Shown: positions 17,191-25,749, numbered from the stretch's first letter. The stretch: DNA of 64,000 bases from Streptomyces sp. NBC_00433 (GCA_036015235.1 CP107926.1:3538001-3602000); one strand, 5' to 3'. The notes: generated from the sequence alone by a model not told the origin. Program-made: numbers and translations.

Positions 17191-17694
17191 CGCGATCCCT
17201 CCTCGAACCTCGCAGGCCATTCACCGCTGTTCCGGGGAGCTTCTCTCCACAAAAGTGGCTTGTTCACCGGAGAAGAGGCGTGTGCCGACTGGCTGCTGCC
17301 TGTGACGGCCCCGGGCCGCCGCGTTCCACCGCCCAGACGAAAGCACCAAACCCCACGAATGGCGCACCGGCTCGCGGTCTTGACCCCCCTTCCGCGGCCC
17401 ACGTCACCCATGCGGCCCACCCGCGCCGCCCGCCCGACGAGGCCCCGCGCGACGGCACACGGCCCGTCGCGATCCCGGGACCTTTGCTCACGGCAGATGA
17501 TCTCTTGCCCTGCTCTTTACTATATATTGACCGCAATTCAGAGAACATTCACAAGTCGCCGACCCGCCTTCCACTTACGTCTTCTCCGCCCGGACAGACG
17601 GCTTGCAAGCAGGGGGCCCGTGCTGCTCGACCACGCCTTGTCACGGCGACCGCGATCCCACCCCCGTTCCACGCCTCACCACCCGGGAACTCCC
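17191..17694. other. Divergent intergenic region with an AT-rich core
   Basis: No gene seen. It separates the SDR operon (minus) from the secreted repeat protein (plus). Around 17511-17550 lies the most AT-rich stretch of this part of the window (a TTTACTATATATTGACC core), a likely promoter area for one or both directions. I cannot assign exact -35/-10 pairs. Confidence 0.5.
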
Positions 17695-19449
17695 TTGCCG
17701 TACACAAGACTTCGCCGTACCGCGATCGCCACGGCGGTCGCCCTCGCTGCCGGCCTGGCGTCCGTCCAGACGGCGGGCGCGACCGGGAGCGCTCCTCCCC
17801 AGATCATCTCGGTCGGCTACACCCAGGTCGACGAGTACGGGCCGGCCGGCGACCTCGACGTCACGCTGAGCGCGCCGACCACAACCGACGCGTACATCCG
17901 GCTCGACGTGAGCGGCGCGACCGACACCAGCGCGCTGACGTTCACCGACGACTCCGGGGCAGTGCTGCCGGTGACCCAGGTGCCGGGTCTGTCCGGGTGG
18001 TTCCTCACGATCGGCATGGCCGACAGCGACGGCAACGGCATCCCTGGGGCACCTCTGTCCGCGGGGACCATCCACCTGCACGTCGCTGCCGGTTTCCCAG
18101 CGCCCTGGACGGTCCGGGTCACCGGCTATGTCTTCGACGGGGCGAACGGCTCGATCATCGGCAGATCAGGAGGCGGCGACGGAATGATCAAGATCGGCAT
18201 GCCGCTGCTGGGAACAACGTGGTACGTCCCCGACACGGGAGGATCGCCCGACTACGACGGCGAGGTCAACATCCCCACCGGCGGCCTGGTCGTCGATGCC
18301 GGCATCAACACCCAGATGTCCATGCGCACCCCGCCGCCCGCCACCCACACCCGCTGGACCATCCCCGGCGACCAGATCAGCGCCGCCGGCTACACCCCCG
18401 CACAGCTGGCTGCGGCACTGCACGTCGACTACTCCCCCAACACCGGCGTTTACACCACCAAGCACTGGATGACCACCGCCGACGGCTCGCTCATCCTGGA
18501 CTTCCCCACCTCCCACTGGCGCCCCGAGCCGACACAGCCCGTGGACTCCCTGCGCGTCGCCGTCGACTGGGGCCTGCCCGCCGGCACGGTCACCGGCGTC
18601 TTCGAGACCCTGGCCGACGACGGCACCCCGTACGCCCGGTCGCACGAGACTCTGCACTTCACCGCCGACGTCGTGCCCGCCGCACACCGCACGGCGCTGT
18701 ACGGCCGCGACCGCTCGGGCGTCCTGTGGCAGCACCAGGCAACCACCGCGGCCTCCCGACCCGGCACCTTCGATCCGCGCACCCGCGTCGGCGGCGGCTG
18801 GGGCGTCTACAACACGATCACCGCGCTGGGCCCGCTCAAGGCCACCAACCACGGCGACCTCGTCGCCCGCGACAGCTCCGGCGTGCTCTGGTACCACTCC
18901 GGCACCGGCTACAAGTACATACCGTTCGACGTCCGCACCCGTATCGGCGGCGGCTGGAACATCTACAACCAGATCGTCGGGACAGCGGACGTCACCGGGG
19001 ACGGCCACCCCGACCTGGTGGCCCGCGACGCCGCCGGAGTGCTGTGGCTCTACCGCGGCACCGGAAGAGCCGCCGCCCCGTTCGCCACCCGCACCCGCAT
19101 CTGCGCCGGCTGGCAGGGCTACAACCAACTCATCGCCGCCGGCGACATCACCGGTGACGGCCACCCCGACCTCCTGGCACGCGACACCGCCGGAGTGCTC
19201 TGGTACTACCCCGGCACCGGCAACCCCGCCGCACCGTACGCCAACCGCATCCGCATCGGCGGCGGTTGGCAGGGCTACACCAGCATCGTCGGCATCGGCG
19301 ACATGACCGGCAAGAACCACCAAGACCTCGTCACCCGCGACGCCGCCGGCAAGTTCTGGTACTACCGCGGCACAGGCAACCCCGTAGCCCCCTACGCCAA
19401 CCGCGCCCTCAGCGGCGGCGGCATGAACACGTACAACACCCTCCTCTGA
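17695..19449 (+). CDS. Secreted FG-GAP/VCBS-like repeat protein
   Basis: A 584-residue exported protein. The signal peptide is basic (MPYTRLRR), then hydrophobic (TAIATAVALAAGLAS), with cleavage likely near TAGA. Residues ~35-320 form a beta-rich region without a known match. From ~330 on are about five tandem units of ~48 residues, each with R..G.GW..YN.I...GD.TGDGHPDLVARD..GVLWYY.GTG, the calcium-binding beta-propeller FG-GAP pattern; the DxTGDGxPDL loops are clear in units 3 and 4. Probably an extracellular carbohydrate- or surface-binding protein. The TTG start was chosen because it begins the signal peptide; a GTG at 17620 would add 25 residues. Confidence 0.75.
   Translation: MPYTRLRRTAIATAVALAAGLASVQTAGATGSAPPQIISVGYTQVDEYGPAGDLDVTLSAPTTTDAYIRLDVSGATDTSALTFTDDSGAVLPVTQVPGLSGWFLTIGMADSDGNGIPGAPLSAGTIHLHVAAGFPAPWTVRVTGYVFDGANGSIIGRSGGGDGMIKIGMPLLGTTWYVPDTGGSPDYDGEVNIPTGGLVVDAGINTQMSMRTPPPATHTRWTIPGDQISAAGYTPAQLAAALHVDYSPNTGVYTTKHWMTTADGSLILDFPTSHWRPEPTQPVDSLRVAVDWGLPAGTVTGVFETLADDGTPYARSHETLHFTADVVPAAHRTALYGRDRSGVLWQHQATTAASRPGTFDPRTRVGGGWGVYNTITALGPLKATNHGDLVARDSSGVLWYHSGTGYKYIPFDVRTRIGGGWNIYNQIVGTADVTGDGHPDLVARDAAGVLWLYRGTGRAAAPFATRTRICAGWQGYNQLIAAGDITGDGHPDLLARDTAGVLWYYPGTGNPAAPYANRIRIGGGWQGYTSIVGIGDMTGKNHQDLVTRDAAGKFWYYRGTGNPVAPYANRALSGGGMNTYNTLL
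18700..19449 (+). repeat. Five tandem ~48-residue propeller repeats
   Basis: Units of roughly 140-150 bp encode DLVARD-GVLWYY-GTG-type blades. Units 3 and 4 are closest to each other. The last one has lost part of the calcium-loop consensus (TGKNHQDL for TGDGHPDL). Confidence 0.65.
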
Positions 19450-19501
19450 CCCCTCCGCAGGCGGGCAGCCAGCTGGTGGCTGGGTCCGGGCGGACGGGCC
19501 C

Positions 19502-20500
19502 TCAGATGGTGGTCGGGGTGGTGAGCTGGCCGAGGGCGCTGGCCTTGGGGGAGATCCAGGTGTTCCAGTTGGTCACGTCGTAGTCGGCGTAGCCGTTGTC
19601 CGCCGGGGCGGGGGGGCTGGCGGAGCCGGTGATGGTGACGGGGTCTCCTTGGCGGGCGAAGGCGTAGAACCATTGCGCGTTGGCCATCGACAGGTGGACG
19701 CAGCCGTGCGAGCCGGCGCTGTGGCCGGGCTGCGGGTCGCCGTCGGAGTAGTGCACGTACGTTCCGGAGGTCGTCAGTTCCACGGCGAACGGGTAGTAGT
19801 CGTGGTAATAATCCGGATCGCTCTTGTCGCAGGCTATGTGGACGCTGCATGAGTCCATGAGCACCTTACGGGCCTTGCCCATGACCGCCATCGTCCCGGT
19901 CCACGAGGGGTACTTCGCGCTGCCGGCGTCTATCGGGAAAGTCTTGGTCACCGCGCCGTCGTGATACACCTTCATCAGGTGCTGGTCCGCGTAGATGTGC
20001 ACCTCGTCGTCCGAGCCGACGGTGAAGGAGTGCACGTAGGAGCGGACTCCGTAGCGCCCGTTCCCGTCGCCCACCCCGGTGAATTGCGCGTCGAGGGAGA
20101 CCTTCGTCCCGGTGGGCCAGTACGCCTTGGGGCGGAAGTCCACCCGCTGGGAGCTGAACCAGTGCCAAGCGCCGGTCACCGGGGTCGAGGTGGTCAGTTT
20201 CAGGTGCTTCTCGATGTCCGCGCGGGCCGAGACGGCCACCGCCTTGGTGAAGGTGACGGAGATGGGCATCGCCACCCCCACGGTCGTACCGCTCTGCGGT
20301 TCGATGGTGTCGAGCAGCATCTTCGGCCGCTGAGGCGTCGGTGACTTCGTCTGCTGCGAAGGCGTCGGCGCGGGGCCGGTGCTCGCCTTCGTCGCTGCAG
20401 GGTGGGCCGCCGAGGGTGAGTTGCCACCGCAGCCGCCCACACCCGCCGCTATCGCTGCCACCAGCGCAGCCACACTGATGATCCTGCTCGCTCGCTTCAC
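19502..20500 (-). CDS. L,D-transpeptidase lipoprotein with Ig-like domain
   Basis: A 332-residue lipoprotein: signal KRASRIISVAALVAAIAAGVGG followed by lipidated Cys (GGCGGNS), a Thr/Pro/Ser linker, an Ig-like domain (TIEPQSGTTVGVAMPISVTFTKAV), and the YkuD catalytic domain with the HGCVHLS motif holding the catalytic Cys. Such enzymes make 3-3 cross-links in peptidoglycan, replacing penicillin-binding-protein cross-links; the layout is like mycobacterial LdtB. The GTG at 20500 gives a compact signal peptide and is preferred to the ATG at 20539. The convergent gap to the repeat protein is 52 bp. Confidence 0.88.
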   Translation of the reverse strand: MKRASRIISVAALVAAIAAGVGGCGGNSPSAAHPAATKASTGPAPTPSQQTKSPTPQRPKMLLDTIEPQSGTTVGVAMPISVTFTKAVAVSARADIEKHLKLTTSTPVTGAWHWFSSQRVDFRPKAYWPTGTKVSLDAQFTGVGDGNGRYGVRSYVHSFTVGSDDEVHIYADQHLMKVYHDGAVTKTFPIDAGSAKYPSWTGTMAVMGKARKVLMDSCSVHIACDKSDPDYYHDYYPFAVELTTSGTYVHYSDGDPQPGHSAGSHGCVHLSMANAQWFYAFARQGDPVTITGSASPPAPADNGYADYDVTNWNTWISPKASALGQLTTPTTI

Positions 20501-20552
20501 GATTCTGCCCCGCCCCTGTGCTCGTGCCGTCCGCCCCACACGGGCCTAGACA

Positions 20553-20918
20553 TCACCCGGGGCACTCCAGTTCCCACCGACCGTGGAAGGCCGGTAACGC
20601 GGCCCGATCGCGCTCACCGACTCCGTTGCCCCGCCTGCGATCCGCCGCCCACAGCGGCCAAGCGGTCAGCAAATCGCCGGGGCTGTAGGCGGCATCGAGC
20701 CCCGGACAGTCGACTCCGCCGCGCGCGACCGCCACGACCGCGACAGGTTCGTCGGTGAGGGCGGCCCGGTGCCGATGGAGAGCCGCCAGGTCGTGCCGGT
20801 CGAAGGGCGACTGCTCCAACCACTTGATGGAGCCTACGAAGAACAGCTCCTTGGCGATGGGGGCGTGGTCCGCCCCGACGATGTCGACATGGACAGACCT
20901 CCGCGCTACGGCGCACCA
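20553..20918 (-). pseudogene. Truncated DUF234-type ATPase C-terminus
   Basis: The frame reads RRSVHVDIVGADHAP...LFFVGSIKWLEQSPFDRHDLAALHRHR...VAVVAVARGGVDC....AYSPGDLLTAW. This is the C-terminal DUF234 region of archaeal-type/AAA ATPases that carry a restriction-enzyme-like fold (V.VDIVG..., GSIKW). A stop codon at 20919-20921 closes the frame upstream, and the ATPase domain (Walker A/B) is absent. It is therefore a decayed remnant, not a working gene. It lies next to a toxin-antitoxin pair in a low-conservation pocket. Confidence 0.7.
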
Positions 20919-20927
20919 CTAACAGAA

Positions 20928-20955
20928 ATGTCAGTAACATCCATGTCAGCAACAT
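20928..20955. repeat. Tandem ATGTCAGYAACAT repeats
   Basis: Two 13-bp copies (ATGTCAGTAACAT, ATGTCAGCAACAT) repeat every 15 bp, at the broken 5' edge of the DUF234 fragment. Each copy is palindromic at its ends (ATGT...ACAT). It could be an operator or a recombination trace; nothing else supports either. Confidence 0.5.
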
Positions 20956-21356
20956 GCGGCGCCCGCGCCGTGTGACGACGGGATCGTGCGGTTGGGCTCA
21001 AGCGACCGCCTGCGTCCGCACCGGGAAACGTCGCGGTCCGCCGCGGCGGCAATCCGCGATCGGACCCTGGGCCATGCGCAGACCGATCTCACACGTTGAA
21101 GCGGAACGTATCCCGGCCGGACCTGACCTGCGGCGGAGCGCCGATCATGGCTCTGAGCAGCGCTTTCCCTGTTTACTCGCGTTGGCCTCCGACGGGCGTT
21201 TACGGACGTCCGGCGGACTGTCTGCGGACTGGGCGGACGGTCTTGGGGCCACCTCGGGGCCGGAGCAATTCCGACCTCGCTGTCCCATGACCATACGAAG
21301 TGAGCACGCGGTGCGTGGAGGGCGGGAGGAGGACACCAGGGCGCGGATGCAGATTG
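20956..21356. other. Non-coding or eroded stretch upstream of the toxin-antitoxin pair
   Basis: I see no convincing gene. Frames here lack family resemblance and ribosome sites. There is no tRNA or integrase trace. Confidence 0.45.
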
Positions 21357-21369
21357 CTACCAGTGGTAG
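21357..21369. promoter_or_regulatory. Palindromic operator candidate for the vapB-like gene
   Basis: CTACCA-G-TGGTAG is a perfect 6-bp inverted repeat with a 1-bp centre. Its right arm overlaps the -10 hexamer TAGGAT (21367-21372). Binding here would block the promoter, as expected for antitoxin autorepression. Confidence 0.55.
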
Positions 21370-21372
21370 GAT
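21367..21372 (+). promoter_or_regulatory. -10 hexamer TAGGAT, leaderless layout
   Basis: TAGGAT ends 7 nt before the ATG at 21380. No ribosome site is present in the gap. Confidence 0.55.
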
Positions 21373-21379
21373 TGACACC

Positions 21380-21631
21380 ATGAGTAGTAGTAAAAAGTAT
21401 TCGATCAGCCTCCCCGAGGATCTCGCCGAGGCGGCACGTACCCACGTCGGGCCTGGTGGCTTCTCCGCCTATGTCGCGGAAGCCCTCGAACAGCGGGTCG
21501 CTATGGACAAGCTCCGGGAGATCGTCGCCGATTTCGAGACCGACAACGACGAGCTCACCCGTGAGGAGATCGAGACCGCCCGCGCGCTGCTGCGCCATGA
21601 CCCCCGGCAGGCCGGCGGGGCCGCTGCCTGA
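21380..21631 (+). CDS. VapB-like antitoxin
   Basis: An 83-residue protein. The N-terminus KKYSISLPEDLAEAARTHVGPGGFSAYVAEALEQRV is a ribbon-helix-helix DNA-binding fold (one strand and two helices, with the ISLPEDLAEAA signature). The charged C-terminus (FETDNDELTREEIETARALLR) is of the kind that wraps the toxin. The last base of its stop is the first of the toxin ATG (TGATG), the usual antitoxin-first layout. A palindrome over the promoter supports autoregulation. The long upstream frame without an ribosome site is not used. Confidence 0.8.
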   Translation: MSSSKKYSISLPEDLAEAARTHVGPGGFSAYVAEALEQRVAMDKLREIVADFETDNDELTREEIETARALLRHDPRQAGGAAA

Positions 21632-22023
21632 TGCCCGGCACCCTCCTGCTCGACAGCGAAGGCCTCTCCAAGCTGTACCGGAAGGACCGCACCGTCGTGG
21701 CCCTGGTCCAAGCGGCGTCGGAAGAGGAAATCCGCGTGGCCACCAGTGCCATGACCATCCTTGAGGCCGACTACGACCGGGTTCACCCTGCTCGCATCAC
21801 CTGGGTCCTGTCCAGGGTCGACGTTCACGACATCACCAAGGAAGTCACCGTTCAGGCCGCGGCGCTCCTACGCACCCACAACCTTCACGGTCACAAGTAC
21901 GCGATCGACGCCGCTTTCGCTGTCATCGCCCGCATCGTCGCCCGTCCTTGCACCGTTCTCACCTCCGACCCCGAGGACCTGACGCTCCTGTGCGGCCCCA
22001 CCGTGGAAGTGCACAAGGTGTGA
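21631..22023 (+). CDS. PIN-domain toxin (VapC-like)
   Basis: A 130-residue PIN-domain protein. The acidic residues expected for a Mg-dependent ribonuclease site are visible: Asp8 (LLLDSEGLSKL), Glu45 (TILEADY), Asp93 (AIDAAFAVIA) and Asp113 (VLTSDPEDL). VapC toxins cut tRNA or rRNA and are held inactive by their antitoxin. Translation is coupled through the 1-base stop/start overlap. The spacing and order match a complete, probably functional type II pair. The pair sits between a decayed ATPase fragment and ychF, so it is probably acquired. Confidence 0.82.
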   Translation: MPGTLLLDSEGLSKLYRKDRTVVALVQAASEEEIRVATSAMTILEADYDRVHPARITWVLSRVDVHDITKEVTVQAAALLRTHNLHGHKYAIDAAFAVIARIVARPCTVLTSDPEDLTLLCGPTVEVHKV

Positions 22024-22049
22024 GCCTGCGGACTCGTGCGGACAGCACA

Positions 22050-22083
22050 ACGGCCTGACCCGCTTCTCCGCAGGTCAGGCCGT
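22050..22083. terminator. Bidirectional terminator between vapC-like gene and ychF
   Basis: ACGGCCTGACC and GGTCAGGCCGT form a perfect 11-bp stem with a 12-nt loop, placed between two convergent genes. Confidence 0.75.
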
Positions 22084-22097
22084 ATCCATGGACACGC

Positions 22098-23186
22098 TCA
22101 GACGTTGAAGCGGAATTCCACCACGTCGCCGTCCTGCATCACGTAGTCCTTGCCCTCCATGCGGGCCTTGCCCTTGGCGCGGGCCTCGGCGACGGAGCCG
22201 GTGGTGACCAGGTCGGCGAAGGAGATGACCTCGGCCTTGATGAAGCCTTTTTGGAAGTCGGTGTGGATGACGCCCGCGGCCTCGGGGGCGGTGGCGCCGC
22301 GCTTGATGGTCCAGGCGCGGGATTCCTTCGGGCCGGCGGTCAGGTAGGTCTGGAGGCCGAGGGTCTCGAAGCCGACGCGGGCGAGGGTGGCCAGGCCGGG
22401 TTCCTGCTGGCCGACGGACTGGAGGAGTTCGAGGGCCTCCGCGTCGTCCAGTTCCGCCAGGTCGGATTCGAGTTTGGCGTTCAGGAAGATCGCCTCGGCG
22501 GGGGCGACCAGGGCGCGCTGCTCGTCCTTGAAGGCCTCGTCGGTCAGCTCGTCCTCGTCGACGTTGAAGACGTAGAGGAAGGGCTTGGTGGTGAGCAGGT
22601 GCAGCTCGTGGAGGAGGGCGCCCTGTTCGGTGTTCTTGGTGATGCCGTGGGAGAAGAGGGTGTCGCCGGCGGCCAGGATGGCCTGCGCGGCCTCGGTGGC
22701 GGCCAGGACGGCGGCCTTCTCCTTCTGGAGCCGGGCTTCCTTCGTCAGGCGCGGGATGGCCTTCTCGACGGACTGGAGGTCGGCGAGGATCAGCTCGGTG
22801 TTGATGGTCTCGATGTCGTCCTTGGGCGAGACCTTGCCTTCGACGTGGACGACGTTCTCGTCCTTGAAGGCCCGGATGACCTGGCAGATCGCGTCGGACT
22901 CGCGGATGTTCGCGAGGAACTTGTTGCCGAGTCCCTCGCCCACGGAGGCGCCGCGGACGATGCCGGCGATGTCGACGAAGTCGACGGTGGCGGGCAGGAC
23001 GCGGGCCGAGCCGAAGATGCCGGCGAGCGTGTCCAGGCGGGGGTCGGGGACGCCCACGACGCCGACGTTGGGCTCGATCGTGGCGAACGGGTAGTTGGCC
23101 GCGAGCACGTCGTTCTTGGTCAGGGCGTTGAAGAGCGTCGACTTGCCGACATTCGGCAGACCGACGATTCCGATGGTGAGCGACAC
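22098..23186 (-). CDS. ychF: Redox-regulated ATPase YchF (Obg family)
   Basis: A 362-residue P-loop NTPase of the Obg/YchF family with GIVGLPNVGKSTLFNALT (G1, 6-23), the switch region NYPFATIEPNVGVV and the DIAG element. NAKLESDLAELDD falls where the NxxE specificity motif that favours ATP over GTP lies. The C-terminal TGS domain ends in YVMQDGDVVEFRFNV. YchF binds ribosomes and affects translation fidelity and the oxidative stress response. Length matches the family norm (~363). It stands alone. Confidence 0.93.
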   Translation of the reverse strand: MSLTIGIVGLPNVGKSTLFNALTKNDVLAANYPFATIEPNVGVVGVPDPRLDTLAGIFGSARVLPATVDFVDIAGIVRGASVGEGLGNKFLANIRESDAICQVIRAFKDENVVHVEGKVSPKDDIETINTELILADLQSVEKAIPRLTKEARLQKEKAAVLAATEAAQAILAAGDTLFSHGITKNTEQGALLHELHLLTTKPFLYVFNVDEDELTDEAFKDEQRALVAPAEAIFLNAKLESDLAELDDAEALELLQSVGQQEPGLATLARVGFETLGLQTYLTAGPKESRAWTIKRGATAPEAAGVIHTDFQKGFIKAEVISFADLVTTGSVAEARAKGKARMEGKDYVMQDGDVVEFRFNV

Positions 23187-23350
23187 GTGGCGACTTCCCG
23201 TAGCTTCCCGTAACGAGGCCGGCGTCCGCAGGCCGGATGCCGGCCGTCAGTCTACGGGGCCGGGGCGCGGCACCCCGCCCCGCTTCGAACACGGGCGCCC
23301 AGCCGGGCGAAATTCCGGGTCGGCTGCACGGTTTCGCGGCGCCCGGCGCC

Positions 23351-23356
23351 TACGTT
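23351..23356 (+). promoter_or_regulatory. -10 hexamer TACGTT, leaderless layout
   Basis: TACGTT ends 6 nt before the GTG at 23363. It supports that start, which has no convincing ribosome site. Confidence 0.45.
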
Positions 23357-23362
23357 GAGTAG

Positions 23363-24001
23363 GTGGATGGACACAGTGCGCGACCGGGTGGCCCCGCCGC
23401 CCCGCCTCCGGTACCCGGCGGAGAGGCCGCGGCGGGGGTCTACCGGCCGCCGGCCCCACCGGCGCGTACCGCACCGCCCGAGCCCGCGCACCCGGCACCG
23501 CCTCCAAGGACCGCACCGCCCGAGCCCCGCAGGACCGCACCGCCCGGCCCCGCGCTGATCCGCCGGCTGCGCGCGGTCCAGCGGCCGCGGCCGCGGCTGA
23601 CCGGGCTCGGCACCGGCGTGCTGGTGACCGCGGTGACGGTGCTGGCCGGCACCGTCGACGCGATGCTCTTCGACGGCCCCGGCGTCTTCTTCGGCGTCGT
23701 CTTCGTCGCGGTGTGCGCGACCGCGGCGGTCTATGTGCGCCCGTACGACCTGGTGGCCGCCCCGGTGTCGGCGCCGATCGCCTTCGCGCTGGGGATCGGA
23801 CTGACCGCCGACAGCGGGGACGGCGGGGTGGTGGGGCGGCTGCTCGGGCTTTTCACCGGGCTCGCGCTGATGACCGGCTGGCTCTACACCGGGACCGTGC
23901 TGGCCGCGCTGATCGTCGGGGTCAGAGCTTTGCGGCAGCCATCGCGGCGCCGACGATCCCGGCGTTGTTCTGCAACTCGGCGGGGACGATCTCCGCGCTG
24001 A
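23363..24001 (+). CDS. DUF6542-like membrane protein
   Basis: A 212-residue protein: a Pro/Ala-rich disordered N-terminus (to ~70) followed by four hydrophobic helices (GLGTGVLVTAVTVLAGTVDAML; GVFFGVVFVAVCATAAVYV; LVAAPVSAPIAFALGIGL; LLGLFTGLALMTGWLYTGTVLAALIV) and a basic tail. The segment VCATAAVYVRPYDLVAAPVSAPIAF is the DUF6542 pattern of Streptomyces. Function unknown. Its 3' end overlaps the convergent ppgK gene by about 80 bp, so the last ~25 residues are read against ppgK's C-terminus and may be an extension. Confidence 0.7.
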   Translation: MDGHSARPGGPAAPPPVPGGEAAAGVYRPPAPPARTAPPEPAHPAPPPRTAPPEPRRTAPPGPALIRRLRAVQRPRPRLTGLGTGVLVTAVTVLAGTVDAMLFDGPGVFFGVVFVAVCATAAVYVRPYDLVAAPVSAPIAFALGIGLTADSGDGGVVGRLLGLFTGLALMTGWLYTGTVLAALIVGVRALRQPSRRRRSRRCSATRRGRSPR

Positions 24002-24665
24002 GGCCGTGGCCGTGAAGATACGGCAGGAACTTGTCAGCCTTGCGGCTGACACCACCGCCCAGCACGAAGAGGTCCGGCGAGAACAGCATCTCGACATGCG
24101 TCAGGTATTTGCGCAGCCGGTGCGCCCAGTGCTCCCAGCTCAGGTCCTCGTCGTCACGGGCCTTGACCGACGCGCGCTTCTCCGCGTCGTGGCCGTGCAG
24201 CTCCAGATGGCCCAGTTCGGTGTTGGGCAGCAGGCGGCCGTCGACGAAGACGGCGCTGCCGATGCCCGTGCCGAGCGTCAGGACGACGACCGTGCCGCCG
24301 CGGCCGCGCCCGGCGCCGAAGGTCATCTCGGCGACGCCTGCCGCGTCCGCGTCGTTGAGCATCACCACGGGGAGGCCGAGGCGCTCGCTGAGCGCCTTGC
24401 GGGCGTCCACGCCTATCCAGCCGGCGTCCACGTTGGCCGCGGTCCTGGTGACGCCGTCCATGACGACCCCGGGGAAGGTGACGCCGAGCGGCCCGGACCA
24501 GCCGAAGTGCGTGACGACCTCGTGGACGCCCTCGATCACCGCGGCCGGGGTCGCCGGCTGCGGGGTCAGCACTTTGTAGCGCTCGTCGGACAGGTCGCCC
24601 TTGTCGAGGTCGACGGGGGCGCCCTTGATCCCCGTACCGCCTATGTCCACACCGAACACGTTCAT
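23922..24665 (-). CDS. ppgK: Polyphosphate glucokinase
   Basis: A 247-residue ROK-fold kinase. NVFGVDIGGTGIKGAPVDL is the phosphate-1 motif; VVMLNDADAAGVAEMTFG and VVVLTLGTGIGSAVFVDG follow with the catalytic Asp region. Polyphosphate glucokinases use polyphosphate (and usually ATP) to phosphorylate glucose and are an actinobacterial hallmark. The length (~250) fits. The ATG at 24665 was picked because it lies 7 nt after a TAGCCT -10 hexamer and gives the family N-terminus; a GGAGG is also present but only 2 nt away. Confidence 0.9.
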   Translation of the reverse strand: MNVFGVDIGGTGIKGAPVDLDKGDLSDERYKVLTPQPATPAAVIEGVHEVVTHFGWSGPLGVTFPGVVMDGVTRTAANVDAGWIGVDARKALSERLGLPVVMLNDADAAGVAEMTFGAGRGRGGTVVVLTLGTGIGSAVFVDGRLLPNTELGHLELHGHDAEKRASVKARDDEDLSWEHWAHRLRKYLTHVEMLFSPDLFVLGGGVSRKADKFLPYLHGHGLSAEIVPAELQNNAGIVGAAMAAAKL

Positions 24666-24672
24666 GACCTCC

Positions 24673-24678
24673 AGGCTA
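24673..24678 (-). promoter_or_regulatory. -10 hexamer TAGCCT, leaderless layout
   Basis: TAGCCT ends 7 nt before the ppgK ATG at 24665. It decides between the in-frame starts 24665 and 24689. Confidence 0.55.
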
Positions 24679-24755
24679 GAGGCGGGCACTGGGCCTCACC
24701 TCTCGTAGCTCCCCCCATGGGAGGCGCGGGAACACTCCGCGGAAAATACTGCACC

Positions 24756-25736
24756 CTATGCGGATTCCCCCGCAGCCGCCTCCGCACGCAGGTCCCGGCG
24801 CAGTTCCTTGGGCAGCGAGAACTGGATGGACTCCTGGGCCGAGGTGACGACCTGGACATCCGCGAACCCTCGCACCGCCAGCCACTCCAGCACCTGGTCG
24901 ACCAGGATCTCCGGGACCGAGGCGCCCGAGGTGACGCCGACGGTCGCGACGCCTTCCAGCCACCCGTCCTCGCACTCGTCGGCGAAGTCCACCAGATACG
25001 ACGACCCGGCGCCGGCCTGCAGGGCGACCTCGACCAGCCGGATGGAGTTGGAGGAGTTGCGCGAGCCGACGACGATGACCAGATCGGACTCGGCGGAGAT
25101 CTGCTTGACCGCGACCTGGCGGTTCTGCGTGGCATAGCAGATGTCGTCGCTGGGCGGCGAGAGCAGGTTGGGGAAGCGCTCCTTGAGCGCGTCGACCGTC
25201 TCCATCGTCTCGTCGACCGACAGCGTCGTCTGGGACAGCCACACGACCTTGGACTCGTCGCGCACGGCCAGGTCGGCGACGTCCTTGGGGCCGTCGACCA
25301 GGTGGGTGCGCTCGGGGGCCTCGCCCATCGTGCCGACGACCTCCTCGTGGCCCTCGTGGCCGATGAGCAGGATGTCGTAGTCCTCCTTGGCGTACCGGAC
25401 GGCCTCCTTGTGGACCTTGGTCACCAGCGGGCACGTGGCGTCGATCGAGGCGAGCCTGCGCTGGCCGGCCTCCTCGTGGACGACCGGGGCGACGCCGTGC
25501 GCGGAGAAGATCACGATCGCGCCCTCAGGCACTTCGGCCGTCTCGTCGACGAAGACGGCGCCCTTCTTCTCCAGGGTCTGCACGACGTATTTGTTGTGCA
25601 CGATCTGCTTGCGCACGTAGACCGGGGCGCCGTACTGCTCCAGCGCCTTCTCGACGGTGATCACCGCGCGGTCCACGCCTGCGCAATACCCGCGGGGGGC
25701 GGCGAGCAGGACACGGCGGCTGGTTTCGGTCGTCAT
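24756..25736 (-). CDS. ispH: 4-hydroxy-3-methylbut-2-enyl diphosphate reductase
   Basis: A 326-residue IspH (LytB). It makes IPP and DMAPP in the last step of the MEP pathway, using an oxygen-sensitive iron-sulfur cluster. The three cluster cysteines lie in RGYCAGV (Cys18), DATCPLV and ICYATQNRQ. Substrate-contact motifs SAHGV and [10 protein letters not shown] are present. The ATG at 25736 lies 7 nt after a TACGAT -10 hexamer and is chosen over an ATG 9 nt upstream. It supplies isoprenoid units to UppS (51.8 kb) and menaquinone. Confidence 0.94.
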   Translation of the reverse strand: MTTETSRRVLLAAPRGYCAGVDRAVITVEKALEQYGAPVYVRKQIVHNKYVVQTLEKKGAVFVDETAEVPEGAIVIFSAHGVAPVVHEEAGQRRLASIDATCPLVTKVHKEAVRYAKEDYDILLIGHEGHEEVVGTMGEAPERTHLVDGPKDVADLAVRDESKVVWLSQTTLSVDETMETVDALKERFPNLLSPPSDDICYATQNRQVAVKQISAESDLVIVVGSRNSSNSIRLVEVALQAGAGSSYLVDFADECEDGWLEGVATVGVTSGASVPEILVDQVLEWLAVRGFADVQVVTSAQESIQFSLPKELRRDLRAEAAAGESA

Positions 25737-25743
25737 GCGGTCC

Positions 25744-25749
25744 ATCGTA
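25744..25749 (-). promoter_or_regulatory. -10 hexamer TACGAT, leaderless layout
   Basis: TACGAT ends 7 nt before the ispH ATG. No ribosome site precedes either candidate ATG. Confidence 0.5.

Noticed and set aside
20553..20819. Intact 88-residue gene
   Set aside because: Its sequence continues upstream as a DUF234 domain past the apparent ATG until a stop codon, so it is the tail of a larger broken gene.
20956..21356. N-terminal extension of the antitoxin
   Set aside because: The frame is open further upstream, but there is no family match or ribosome site, and the -10/operator pair fixes the start at 21380.
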